Source: Microbacterium azadirachtae
GTDB taxonomy: Bacteria > Actinomycetota > Actinomycetes > Actinomycetales > Microbacteriaceae
Assembly: GCF_000956505.1 (NCBI RefSeq)
Contig: NZ_JYIX01000033.1
Coordinates: 152,786-216,785, forward strand
Reading direction: 5' to 3'
Length of the DNA stretch: 64,000 bases
Part shown: positions 16,773 through 24,717 of the stretch, piece by piece
Position numbering within the stretch: the first letter of the stretch is position 1
Layout of the letters: the number at the start of each line of letters is the position of its first letter
Program-made: the position numbers and the translations under genes
Notes under the pieces: model-generated
What the model saw: only the letters and a program-made list of their open reading frames with translations
The model's database searches: none
What the model was told of the DNA's origin: nothing

Positions 16773-18218
16773 ATGACGAACTCAGCAGACGCGGTGGCGG
16801 ATCCCGGGGTGGACCCGGTGGATCCGGTCACGGTGCTGCGCCTGCTGAGAGAGGGCCTGGCCGCGGCCGAGGCGACGATCACCCGGTTCCAGGCGTTGCG
16901 GGACGCGCAGCTCGGGGCCGCGCAGCGCGTCGCCGAGGAGATCGCCGCCCGAGACGCCGGTGGTGGCTCGCCGCGGGGTGAGGCGGTGGATCTCGCGGAG
17001 CGGTCGGTCGCGGCGGAGCTCGCCGGGGTGTTGCGGATGTCGGATCGGGTGGTGCAGGCCCGGATGGCACGGGCGGCGGACCTGGGGACCCGGTTCCCGG
17101 AGGTCACGCGGGCGTTCGGGGAAGCGCGGATCAACGCCGCGCACGTCCGGGTGATCCAGGACGCCGGTGCGCGTCTTGATGAGGCGGTGCGGGCGGAGTT
17201 CGAGCAGATCGCGGTGGAGGCGTGTGCGGGGGAGACCCCGCATCGGGCGAAGCGGATCGTGGAACGCGTCGCGGAACGCCTCGCGCCGCGGAGCTTGACC
17301 GACCGGCACCGGGAGGTGCAGGAGGACCGGCGGGTGTGGCGGGAGGACCTCGGCGATGGGCAGAAGACCCTCGGGGTGATCCACTCGGCTGCCGTGATCG
17401 ACGGGATCTACGACCGGCTCACCCAGCAGGCGCGGGCAGTATCGGTCGCGAATGCGCAGGCCGCGAAGGATGCGGCCGGCGGGGTCGACCCTGATCCGGA
17501 TGGGCTCGGCGACCCGAACGACGAGCGGACGGTGGATCAGCTCCGCGCGGACCTGTGCGCGGACACCCTGCTCACCGGGGCCGCGTCCGGGCACGACACC
17601 GCCGCCGGGCTCCTGTCCGCGATTCAGGCGCGGGTCGAAGTCACTGTGCCGGTGCTCACTCTGCATACGCCCGATACCGCTGGCGCTGGCGCTGGCGGGC
17701 AAAAGTCACCGACGCGATCTGGGACCGTGTTCGGTGTCCGTATCGAACAGCCGGCCGAGCTCGCCGGCGGGCAGCCCATCGACACGCACACCGCCCGGAT
17801 CCTCGCCGGCGGGGTCACCGCGTGGGAACGGGTGCTCACCCACCCGGTGACCGGGGCGATCCTCGCTGTCGACCACTATCGCCCCAATGCCGATCTGCGG
17901 CGTCTCTTGCACGCCCGGGATTCCCGGTGCCGGTTCCCGACCTGCGGGCTCCCGCCGGCCGCGCAGGATCTCGACCACACCATCGACGCTGCCTACGGCG
18001 GGTCCACGGAGGAAGGCAACGTCGGCGGGCTCTGCCGCAGGCATCACGTCCTCAAACACCAGACCGCCTGGACAGTGAAACAACGCGGCGCCGGGGTCCT
18101 GGAATGGACCAGCCCCACCGGGGCGACCTACATCGACAAACCGCCCTCGCCCGTGACATTCACCGTCGAAGACCCGGACCCACCCCCAGAACCGGACCCA
18201 GAGACCCCCGGATTCTGA
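16773..18218 (+). CDS. DUF222/HNH endonuclease domain protein
   Basis: 481 residues. The DUF222 region (13E12-repeat family) covers most of the protein, and the HNH nuclease motif is C-terminal: CRFPTCGLP, DLDHTIDAAYGG, GGLCRRHHVLKH, with Cys pairs for zinc and the catalytic His. The last 25 residues are Pro/Glu/Asp-rich. Actinobacterial genomes carry many copies, often of mobile or defensive origin; the true role is not settled. No Shine-Dalgarno is visible before the ATG. It stands alone, preceded by the GC-rich repeat block and followed by degenerate repeats and a convergent gene, which fits an acquired single-gene unit. Confidence 0.85.
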   Translation: MTNSADAVADPGVDPVDPVTVLRLLREGLAAAEATITRFQALRDAQLGAAQRVAEEIAARDAGGGSPRGEAVDLAERSVAAELAGVLRMSDRVVQARMARAADLGTRFPEVTRAFGEARINAAHVRVIQDAGARLDEAVRAEFEQIAVEACAGETPHRAKRIVERVAERLAPRSLTDRHREVQEDRRVWREDLGDGQKTLGVIHSAAVIDGIYDRLTQQARAVSVANAQAAKDAAGGVDPDPDGLGDPNDERTVDQLRADLCADTLLTGAASGHDTAAGLLSAIQARVEVTVPVLTLHTPDTAGAGAGGQKSPTRSGTVFGVRIEQPAELAGGQPIDTHTARILAGGVTAWERVLTHPVTGAILAVDHYRPNADLRRLLHARDSRCRFPTCGLPPAAQDLDHTIDAAYGGSTEEGNVGGLCRRHHVLKHQTAWTVKQRGAGVLEWTSPTGATYIDKPPSPVTFTVEDPDPPPEPDPETPGF

Positions 18219-18251
18219 CGCGCGGAGATCCCGCCATCGGGCGAGCCGGTT

Positions 18252-18328
18252 CGCAGACGCCCGGACTCAGACGCCCGTATTCAGGCGCTGGCTCTCAGGC
18301 GCTGGCTCTCAGACGCCCGCACTCAGAC
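18252..18328. repeat. Degenerate tandem repeats after the HNH gene
   Basis: Several imperfect units of 13-16 bp of the type CTCAGACGCCCG / CTCAGGCGCTGG. The block overlaps the last codon and stop of the convergent epimerase gene. Function unknown. Confidence 0.55.
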
Positions 18329-19225
18329 GGTGAGCGTCACGCCCCACTGCACGGTCCAGGCCTCGCCCGGTGCCAGACGGCGCAGCCCGCGGCCCGAGTT
18401 GAACGCCTCGGCGGGCGCCGACATCGGCTCGAGGGCGACCACGAGCTCCTGCCCCGGGTAGTTCGTGTTCGTGTAGGCCTGCAGGTAGTCCAACCCCGGC
18501 CCCTGCCACAGCGTGACGGTGCGGCCGTCCGGGGCGGAGAGGGTGCTGTGCACGCGCCCGTCGTCCTCGCGGTGGAGCGTCGCGAAGCCGGTGTCGAGCT
18601 GCACCTCGGCGAGGCGTCGGGGGGTGCGCAGGTCCGTGCCTCCGGACACCGGCGATTCGCCGATCGGCAGCAGGCGGTCGTCGGTCTCGAAGAAGGTCTC
18701 GGCGGGGATGCGCAGGAGCAGCTGCCTCGGGTCGGCCCCGGAGATCGTGAGGAAGGGGTGGGTGCCGAGGGCGACCGGCGCCGCTTCCTGAGAGCGGTTC
18801 ACGATCGTGTGCTCGGCGGTGACGCCGTCGGCGCCGAGCGTGTAGCGCACGCTCGTCTCCAGCAGATAGGGGTAGCCGATCTGCGGCACCACATTCGCGC
18901 GGAGCAGCACGGTCGCATCGTCCTGCTCGGCGATCTCGTAAGCGGTGTAGCGCAGCAGCCCGTGGGTCGCGTTGTTCAGCTTCGGCTCGGTGATCGCCAG
19001 CGCCCTGGTCTCCTCGCCGTCGGCCCAGATGCCGTCCCGGATCCGGTTCGGCCACGGCACGAGCACGACGCCGGAGCAGGCGGGCGCAGGGCGATCGTCG
19101 GGGTAGGGCGGGACGACCGTGGTGCCGCCGACGACGAGGTGCCGGAGGGCTGCGCCGACCTGCGAGATCTGCGCGCGGACGCCGTCCGCTTCGAGGTGGA
19201 CCTGGACGCCGGTCGGAGTGGTCAT
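18323..19225 (-). CDS. Aldose 1-epimerase family protein
   Basis: 300 residues. Family blocks seen in order: VLVPWPNRIRDG, NNATHGLLRYTAYE (conserved His), ALGTHPFLTISG (second His) and VALEPMSAPAEAFNSG (catalytic Glu). These enzymes interconvert alpha and beta anomers of hexoses or hexose phosphates in the cytoplasm. No ribosome binding site; TACGAT (19232-19237) ends six bases before the ATG, so leaderless translation is likely. Single gene, transcribed away from the DEAD-box helicase. The specific sugar is not evident. Confidence 0.9.
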   Translation of the reverse strand: MTTPTGVQVHLEADGVRAQISQVGAALRHLVVGGTTVVPPYPDDRPAPACSGVVLVPWPNRIRDGIWADGEETRALAITEPKLNNATHGLLRYTAYEIAEQDDATVLLRANVVPQIGYPYLLETSVRYTLGADGVTAEHTIVNRSQEAAPVALGTHPFLTISGADPRQLLLRIPAETFFETDDRLLPIGESPVSGGTDLRTPRRLAEVQLDTGFATLHREDDGRVHSTLSAPDGRTVTLWQGPGLDYLQAYTNTNYPGQELVVALEPMSAPAEAFNSGRGLRRLAPGEAWTVQWGVTLTV

Positions 19226-19277
19226 GCCGCCATCGTAGAGCGGCAGGGTGACGCGGTGGGCTCCCAGGTGGCTCGGG

Positions 19278-19283
19278 TAGACT
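19278..19283 (+). promoter_or_regulatory. Candidate -10 box of the DEAD-box helicase gene
   Basis: TAGACT with an upstream GGG (weak extended -10). No good -35 box. It would give a leader of roughly 215 nt, which contains the structured element 19359-19419. Confidence 0.35.
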
Positions 19284-19358
19284 TGCGCGGTCGGCTTCGG
19301 GCGACCGTGACCTCCGGGATCCCCGGCGGGAGCGGTGCTGCGATTGTGTGTGAGCCCA

Positions 19359-19419
19359 GGGGCCGATGGTGAGTTCGGCGGACGTCGCCGAACGCTTCAT
19401 CCATCACATGAATGGCCCC
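19359..19419 (+). ncRNA. Putative structured 5' leader element of the DEAD-box helicase mRNA
   Basis: Three nested helices can form: GGGGCC (19359-19364) with GGCCCC (19414-19419), GATGG (19365-19369) with CCATC (19401-19405), and the perfect hairpin GTTCGGCG/CGCCGAAC (19373-19380, 19386-19393) with a 5-base loop. It ends about 85 nt before the GTG start. RNA helicase genes elsewhere are controlled through their leaders (cold, autoregulation), so a regulatory leader is plausible. Inference from base pairing only. Confidence 0.45.
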
Positions 19420-19505
19420 CGGCCGACGACTGCCCGGGTTTCCCCGCGCCCTACGAGGGCGGCGGGGCGCTGTTCTCGTGCGAGAACCAGACAAAGGACA
19501 TACCC

Positions 19506-21743
19506 GTGCCCAAGAACCACAAGCCCAAGGGCGGACGCCCCTCGGCCAACTTCGAGCCGCGCTACGCGAAGAAGACCTCCTTCCACGACCGTCACAACCA
19601 GGGGCGCCCCGCACGCGACGGCGACTCCGGTCGAGGAGTCGCGGATCGTGCAGACCGGTACGGCCGCGCGGATGCGCGTCCGGCCCGCGACGACCGCGGC
19701 GGCCGCTTCGACCGCGATGCCCGTCCCGCTCGCGATGACCGTGGCGCTCGCTTCGACCGTGACGCCCGTCCGGCCCGCGACGACCGCCGTGCGGATGCCC
19801 GCCCCGGCAGCCGCTCGCCCGGCCACCGCGGCTTCCGTGCTGAGTCCGCCGCCGGCGATCGCGAGCCGAAGCGCCGCTGGTCGGCGCAGGAGAGGGCGGG
19901 CCGCGACGAGTCCCGCTCGATCCGCAACCGTGCCGAGTCGGGCCGCGTCGACGCCCCGCACCGTCGCGACGAGCGTCCGCGCTTCGATCGTGACGACCGC
20001 CCCCGTCGGGACGACCGGACCGAGCGTCCGCGCTTCGAGCGCAACGACCGTCCCCGTGTCGAGCGCAGCGACCGTCCGCGTTTCGACCGTGACGAGCGCC
20101 TCCGCCGCGATGACCGGACGGACCGTCCGCGGTTCGACCGTGATGACCGCCCCCGTCGGGACGACCGGACCGAGCGTCCGCGTTTCGACCGCGGCGACCG
20201 TCCCCGTGTCGAGCGCAGCGACCGTCCGCGTTTCGATCGTGACGAGCGTCCCCGTCGGGACGACCGGACCGAGCGTCCGCGTTTCGAGCGCAACGATCGT
20301 CCGCGGTTCGACCGCGACGACCGTCCCCGCCGTGATGACCGGACCGAGCGTCCGCGCCGTGATGACCGGACCGAGCGTCCCCGTTTCGACCGCGATGACC
20401 GTCCCCGCCGGGACGACCGCCCTCGCCGCACCGACGGTCCGACCCGTAGCGACTGGAACCGCACCGCCGACCGTGCGCCGAAGCACGAGCAGCTCGAGGA
20501 CGTCGTGCACGAGCGCCTTGCGGCGCAGACCGTGCAGGCCGAAGAGGTCGCTGATGTGACCTTCGGCGACCTCGGACTCGGCTCCAACATCGTCGAGATC
20601 CTGACCGGTATGGGCGCGACGGCGCCGTTCCCGATCCAGGCGGCCTCGATCCCGGCTGTCCTCGAGGGCCGCGACGTCCTCGCCCGCGGTCGCACCGGAT
20701 CCGGCAAGACCATCGCGTTCGGCGCCCCTCTCGTGGAGAGCATTCTGGCCTCGCAGAAGGGTCAGAAGCGCGAGTTCGGTCGCAAGCCGCGCGCGATCGT
20801 GCTCGCGCCGACCCGTGAGCTCGCCCTGCAGATCGACCGTACGATCCAGCCGATCGCCCGCAGCGTGGGCCTGTTCACCACGCAGATCTACGGCGGCGTG
20901 CCGCAGGCGCGCCAGGTCGGCGCGCTGAAGAAGGGCGTCGACATCGTGATCGGCACGCCAGGCCGCATCGAGGACCTGATCAACCAGGGCAAGCTCGACC
21001 TCTCCGACGTGCGCATCGCCGTGCTGGATGAGGCGGACCACATGTGCGAGCTCGGCTTCGTCGAGCCGGTGCAGCGGATCCTCCGGCACACCGGCGAGGG
21101 CAGCCAGAAGCTGCTGTTCTCCGCCACGCTGGACCGCGAGGTCGCCGCACTGGTGGACGAGTTCCTCGTGGACCCGGCCGTCTTCGAGGTCGCCGGCGAG
21201 ACGCAGGACTCGGGCACGATCGAGCACCGCGTCCTCGTGATCGAGCACCGCGACAAGGCGGAGATCCTCACCTCGCTCGTCGATCGCGACGGACGCACGC
21301 TGGTCTTCTCCCGCACCCGCGCCTACGCCGAGCAGCTCGCCGAGGCCTTCGAGGACGCCGGGATCCCCGCGGTCTCGCTGCACGGCGACCTGAACCAGGC
21401 CAAGCGCACCCGCAACCTGCAGAAGCTCACCTCGGGTCGTGTGAACGTGCTCGTCGCGACCGACGTCGCCGCTCGCGGCATCCACGTCGACGACATCGAC
21501 CTGGTCGTCCAGGCCGACGCCCCCGACGAGTACAAGACGTACCTGCACCGGGCCGGCCGCACCGGCCGCGCCGGCAACTCCGGCCGGGTCGTGACCCTGA
21601 TCACGCGCCCGCGCGGTCGCCGCATGACGGAGCTGCTGAACCGCGCCGAGATCGACGCGCCGTTCGAGGAGGCGCGCCTCGGCGACGACCTCATCGAGGA
21701 GATCGCAGGCCGCATGCCGTCGACGTCCGACCTCACCGCCTGA
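19506..21743 (+). CDS. DEAD-box ATP-dependent RNA helicase with long Arg/Asp-rich N-terminal domain
   Basis: 745 residues from GTG 19506, chosen for AAGGA seven bases upstream and the basic N-terminus PKNHKPKGGRPS. Residues about 30-330 are dominated by RPRFDRDDRPRRDD-type repeats, predicted disordered and RNA-binding. The core follows: Q-motif region FPIQAASIP, motif I ARGRTGSGKT, PTRELALQ, GTPGR, motif II DEAD, FSAT (SAT) and HRAGRTGRAG (motif VI). DEAD-box proteins of this kind remodel RNA in ribosome assembly, decay or cold adaptation. Having the repeat domain at the N-terminus is noteworthy, since many bacterial DEAD-box proteins have C-terminal RNA-binding tails. A strong terminator follows. 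Confidence 0.92.
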   Translation: MPKNHKPKGGRPSANFEPRYAKKTSFHDRHNQGRPARDGDSGRGVADRADRYGRADARPARDDRGGRFDRDARPARDDRGARFDRDARPARDDRRADARPGSRSPGHRGFRAESAAGDREPKRRWSAQERAGRDESRSIRNRAESGRVDAPHRRDERPRFDRDDRPRRDDRTERPRFERNDRPRVERSDRPRFDRDERLRRDDRTDRPRFDRDDRPRRDDRTERPRFDRGDRPRVERSDRPRFDRDERPRRDDRTERPRFERNDRPRFDRDDRPRRDDRTERPRRDDRTERPRFDRDDRPRRDDRPRRTDGPTRSDWNRTADRAPKHEQLEDVVHERLAAQTVQAEEVADVTFGDLGLGSNIVEILTGMGATAPFPIQAASIPAVLEGRDVLARGRTGSGKTIAFGAPLVESILASQKGQKREFGRKPRAIVLAPTRELALQIDRTIQPIARSVGLFTTQIYGGVPQARQVGALKKGVDIVIGTPGRIEDLINQGKLDLSDVRIAVLDEADHMCELGFVEPVQRILRHTGEGSQKLLFSATLDREVAALVDEFLVDPAVFEVAGETQDSGTIEHRVLVIEHRDKAEILTSLVDRDGRTLVFSRTRAYAEQLAEAFEDAGIPAVSLHGDLNQAKRTRNLQKLTSGRVNVLVATDVAARGIHVDDIDLVVQADAPDEYKTYLHRAGRTGRAGNSGRVVTLITRPRGRRMTELLNRAEIDAPFEEARLGDDLIEEIAGRMPSTSDLTA
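19965..20420 (+). repeat. Coding repeat array for Arg/Asp-rich segments in the helicase
   Basis: Imperfect repeats of about 24 bp (CGTTTCGACCGTGACGAC and variants) arranged in larger blocks of 130-180 bp that recur nearly unchanged, for example the run starting CCCCGTCGGGACGACC at about 20012, 20152 and 20250. All units keep the frame. This is a recombination-prone coding repeat, not a CRISPR array. Confidence 0.8.
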
Positions 21744-21776
21744 TCGAGACGCGGCTTCGTCGCGAAGCATCGGCCG

Positions 21777-21824
21777 AAAGAGCCGGGCGGGATCCTGATG
21801 ACTCCGGATCCCACCCGGCTCTTT
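21777..21824. terminator. Strong bidirectional terminator
   Basis: AAAGAGCCGGG (21777-21787) pairs with CCCGGCTCTTT (21814-21824); inside, GGGATCC pairs with GGATCCC. The long stem ends in TTT in both directions and separates the converging helicase and acetyltransferase genes. Confidence 0.85.
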
Positions 21825-21848
21825 CGCATTTCGGCGAAGCCCGCGTGG

Positions 21849-22328
21849 TCAGAGAACGAGCGCCCAGTCGTTGCTGAGGATCTCCTCGCCGCGGAACGGG
21901 AACGCGCGGGTCGAACGCAGCGCGAAGCCCGCGCGCCGGCACAGCGCGTTCGAGGGTGCGTTGTCCACGGCGGGGTAGGCGTGGATCTCGGAGTGGCGTC
22001 CGTCCGCCCGCACGATGTCGAGGAGATGGAGGAGCGCCTGCCCGGCGTAGCCGCGTCCCTGCTGCTCGGGGAGCACGCTCCACCCGGTCTCCCATATGAC
22101 GGCATCGGGATCCTCGTCGTTCTCCCAGTAGCCGATCGAGCCGACGGCGACGTCGCCGTCGCAGATCACGAGCATCCCGCCGGGTCCCTCCATGGACAGA
22201 TAGCGCCGATGCCGCTTCTCCAGCTCCTCCGGGGTCTCGGGGCCGACGAGATGCGCCGTCATCTCCGGGGTGTTGAAACGGTCGAGCAACGGCCGGTCTT
22301 CGGGCTGCCAGGGGCGGAGTGCGACCAT
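21849..22328 (-). CDS. GNAT family N-acetyltransferase
   Basis: 159 residues. N-terminal VALRPWQPEDRPLLDRFN and the acetyl-CoA loop PEQQGRGYAGQALLHLL (Q/R-x-x-G-x-G/A type) identify the fold; ENDEDPDAVIWETGWSV and NAPSNALCRRAGFAL are other GNAT blocks. Resembles RimJ/L- or aminoglycoside-type acetyltransferases, but the substrate cannot be told. TAGCGT ends six bases before the ATG, so it is probably leaderless. Monocistronic, between a shared terminator and the promoter region of the secreted protein gene. Confidence 0.82.
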   Translation of the reverse strand: MVALRPWQPEDRPLLDRFNTPEMTAHLVGPETPEELEKRHRRYLSMEGPGGMLVICDGDVAVGSIGYWENDEDPDAVIWETGWSVLPEQQGRGYAGQALLHLLDIVRADGRHSEIHAYPAVDNAPSNALCRRAGFALRSTRAFPFRGEEILSNDWALVL

Positions 22329-22486
22329 GCGGCGACGCTATCCGGAACCTCGGACACGACGGTGCGGGCGCGATGAGAAGGGCAGAGGGAGGGGCCGGAA
22401 ACGGCCGAATTCGAAACCTGAGAGTTCGAGCAAAATATCCTGCTACATCCCGGGATCCTCGGTGGGCTCCCAGGAACAGTGATGCA

Positions 22487-22564
22487 GGATCGTTACCTTG
22501 TACGCCCGACCCGAGGGCGTGAGGCCGCTTCCCGAGCGGCACCGAGGACTTCAAGGATCGTTAC
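22487..22564 (+). promoter_or_regulatory. Leader of the secreted lysozyme-like gene: direct repeats and two hairpins
   Basis: GGATCGTTAC occurs at 22487-22496 and 22555-22564, 68 bp apart. Between them lie two small hairpins, CGCCC/GGGCG (about 22503-22519) and GCCGCT/AGCGGC (about 22524-22541). A possible promoter further upstream has TTCGAA, 17 bp, AAATAT. GTTAC-like repeats suggest a binding site such as an MtrA-type response regulator box, or the leader may act as RNA. The actinobacterial c-di-AMP riboswitch consensus was looked for and not found. Confidence 0.4.
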
Positions 22565-22570
22565 TTCGTC

Positions 22571-23416
22571 ATGTCGAGAAACCCGTTCTTCCGCTCTGCC
22601 CGCCGCAAGACCATCACCATCATCGGCGCGACCGCCGTGCTCGGCGCGCTCGCCGTCGGGGGCGCTGTGCTCGTCGCTCCCGCAGTCGCCGCGGCCGCTC
22701 CGGCCGTGGCCGCGGTCGACGATGTGACCGCCTACAACCAGCGGGTGCAGGTGCGTGCCGCACTCGACACCGCGAAGACCGCGATGGCGGACGCGGCCAC
22801 CGTGAACGCCGATGTGAAGGCGGCCGGCCTCGATCTCGGCCAGGGGCGCAAGCTCGTGGACGTGACCGGTCTGACCTCGGCGCACGAGGTGCTGTCGAAG
22901 TCGGCCTCAGACAAGGGCGCCGTGCACACCGCGCTCGCCGTCGCGATCACGGACTACTCCGAGAAGGTGGAGTCGCAGGTCGCGGAGGTGCGCACCAACC
23001 TGAACAACGCCGTCGCGCAGAAGCAGGCGGCCGATGCCGCGGCCGCTGCTGCTGCCGCCCAGGCCGCTGCCGCCGCGCAGGCCGCTGCAGAGGCGCAGGC
23101 CGCCGCGAACACTCCGGACGGCGCGCGCGCCGCGGCTCAGCAGATCATGGCGAGCCAGTACGGCTGGGGCGATGACCAGTTCCAGTGCCTGAACTCGCTG
23201 TGGAACAAGGAGTCCGGCTGGAACTACCAGGCCTACAACTCCTCCGGCGCGACCGGCATCCCGCAGGCGCTGCCCGGCGACAAGATGGCGACCGTCGCCG
23301 ACGACTGGCAGACCAACGCGACCACGCAGATCACGTGGGGCCTCGGCTACATCTCCAGCGTCTACGGCACTCCCTGCGCGGCCTGGGGCCACTCGCAGGC
23401 CACGAACTGGTACTGA
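22571..23416 (+). CDS. Secreted lysozyme-like (transglycosylase/aggregation-promoting factor C-domain) protein
   Basis: 281 residues. A basic N-terminus and hydrophobic segment (about residues 13-48) form a signal peptide or anchor. A helical region follows, with an Ala-rich stretch (about 155-180) that looks like a spacer or coiled coil. The C-terminal 75 residues carry the lysozyme-like fold of APF/SLT proteins: CLNSLWNKESGWNYQAYN (catalytic Glu in NKESGW), SSGATGIPQA and the ending GHSQATNWY. It probably cleaves or binds peptidoglycan outside the membrane. The weak AAGGA is 13 bases from the ATG, so expression may be under leader control. A terminator follows. Confidence 0.82.
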   Translation: MSRNPFFRSARRKTITIIGATAVLGALAVGGAVLVAPAVAAAAPAVAAVDDVTAYNQRVQVRAALDTAKTAMADAATVNADVKAAGLDLGQGRKLVDVTGLTSAHEVLSKSASDKGAVHTALAVAITDYSEKVESQVAEVRTNLNNAVAQKQAADAAAAAAAAQAAAAAQAAAEAQAAANTPDGARAAAQQIMASQYGWGDDQFQCLNSLWNKESGWNYQAYNSSGATGIPQALPGDKMATVADDWQTNATTQITWGLGYISSVYGTPCAAWGHSQATNWY

Positions 23417-23449
23417 ATCCTCTACGGGACATCCTTCACGGAACCTCGA

Positions 23450-23481
23450 ACGGGGCGGTGCGCATCGAGTGCCCGCCCCGT
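23450..23481 (+). terminator. Hairpin terminator after the lysozyme-like gene
   Basis: ACGGGGCGG (23450-23458) pairs perfectly with CCGCCCCGT (23473-23481) around a 14-base loop. It also faces the end of the convergent radical SAM gene. Confidence 0.65.
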
Positions 23482-23504
23482 GCGGCGTCCCGCCGCACAA
23501 CGCC

Positions 23505-24620
23505 TCAGAAGAGGGTCGGCACCGGCTCCGGCGCCCGCGGTGCACCGAACCGCGACGGCGCCGCGGGTTCGGCTGCGGGCTGCTCGAACAGCCACAGCGG
23601 CGTCGCGCTCGTGACCGGCTCGGCCGGCGCGCCCATGCTGCGCCGCAGCGGGCGATCGTCGGAGTGCCGCGCCTCCAGCCCGTGCATCCGGATCAGGGGC
23701 TTGACCCGTCGCGCGAGCCATCTCCGGTAGTCCTTCGGCGCCTCCGCCGCGGATCCGGGATACAGCACCCGGTAGGACGACAGCAGATCCGGCCTGTGCT
23801 GCGACAGCCACTGCAGGAACCAGGGCTTCACGCCCGCACGCAGATGCAGGGCGCCGTAGATGACATGGTCGGCACCGGCTTCCTTGATCCGCCGCAGGGC
23901 GCCGTCGATCGCGTCCACCGAGTCGGTGAGGTGCGGCAGGATCGGCATCAGGAACACCCCGACCCGGAATCCGGCGTCGCTGAGCGCGCGCACGGTGTCG
24001 AGCCGCGCCTGCGTGGACGGAGCGCCGTGCTCGATCGCCTCGCGAAGCGTCTCGTCGAACATCGCGATCGACAGCTGCACGTCGACGGGCACCCTGGCCG
24101 CGGCATCGACGAGGACAGGGATGTCGCGGCGGATCAGCGTGCCCTTGGTGAGCACCGAGAACGGCGTCCCGGAATCGGCCAGCGCGCCGATGATCCCCGG
24201 CATCAGCCGGTATCGGCCCTCCGCGCGCTGATACGGATCGGTGTTCGTGCCGAGCGCGACGGTCTCGTGCTTCCAGGATCCGCGGCGCAGCTCCTTCTCC
24301 ACGGTCTCGACCACGTTCACCTTGACCACGATCTGCGAGTCGAAGTCCCGCCCCGCGTCCAGGTCCAGATACGTGTGCGTTCCCCGGGCGAAGCAGTACA
24401 CGCAGGCATGGCTGCATCCGCGGTACGGGTTGACCGTCCAGTTGAACGGCATCTTCGACGGGCCAGGCACATGGTTCAGGGCCGACTTCGCGAGCACCTC
24501 GTGGAAGGTCATCCCCGCGAACTCCGGCGTCGTCACGGTCCGCAGGAACCCGGTGCGGTTCTCCATGCCAGGCAGCGCCTGCGCGTCGGTCTCGTCGATC
24601 CTCTGCCCTTGCCACCTCAT
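23505..24620 (-). CDS. Rv2578c-family radical SAM protein
   Basis: 371 residues. The radical SAM cluster motif is CSHACVYC (Cys 69, 73, 76) in the context NPYRGCSHACVYCFARGTH. The start MRWQGQ is typical of the Rv2578c family; an upstream in-frame extension is rejected because it lacks homology. Other family blocks are ALGTNTDPYQRAEGRYRLM and LTKGTLIRRDIPVL. These cytoplasmic proteins bind a 4Fe-4S cluster and SAM; the reaction is unknown, although relatives related to spore photoproduct lyase act on nucleic acids. Divergent from the D,D-carboxypeptidase gene. Confidence 0.88.
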   Translation of the reverse strand: MRWQGQRIDETDAQALPGMENRTGFLRTVTTPEFAGMTFHEVLAKSALNHVPGPSKMPFNWTVNPYRGCSHACVYCFARGTHTYLDLDAGRDFDSQIVVKVNVVETVEKELRRGSWKHETVALGTNTDPYQRAEGRYRLMPGIIGALADSGTPFSVLTKGTLIRRDIPVLVDAAARVPVDVQLSIAMFDETLREAIEHGAPSTQARLDTVRALSDAGFRVGVFLMPILPHLTDSVDAIDGALRRIKEAGADHVIYGALHLRAGVKPWFLQWLSQHRPDLLSSYRVLYPGSAAEAPKDYRRWLARRVKPLIRMHGLEARHSDDRPLRRSMGAPAEPVTSATPLWLFEQPAAEPAAPSRFGAPRAPEPVPTLF

Positions 24621-24717
24621 GGAGATATTCGAACATAGCGACGATGATGAGTCAAGCGAAGCTCGTGGAAAGATTCGAATGTCGCGGACGTTCAGGTCTG
24701 GCGGTGAGAATGGATCC

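Noticed and set aside
18219..18330. Degenerate repeats as a mobile-element end
   Set aside because: No inverted terminal repeats or target duplication could be found around the HNH gene, so an insertion sequence cannot be claimed.
19965..20420. Repeat array considered as a possible CRISPR
   Set aside because: Repeats are imperfect, lack unique spacers, keep one reading frame and encode part of the helicase.
19404..21770. Long frame antisense to the DEAD-box gene with Thr/Val/Ala-rich repeats
   Set aside because: It is the complement of the Arg/Asp repeat coding region; no start signal or domain.
22329..22570. Possible c-di-AMP (ydaO-type) riboswitch before the lysozyme-like gene
   Set aside because: The conserved sequence blocks of that riboswitch are not found; only two small hairpins and a direct repeat are present.
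24621..24717. ATTCGAAC/ATTCGAAT sequences as LexA (SOS) boxes between the radical SAM and carboxypeptidase genes
   Set aside because: The second half-site at the spacing needed for an actinobacterial SOS box is missing in both.
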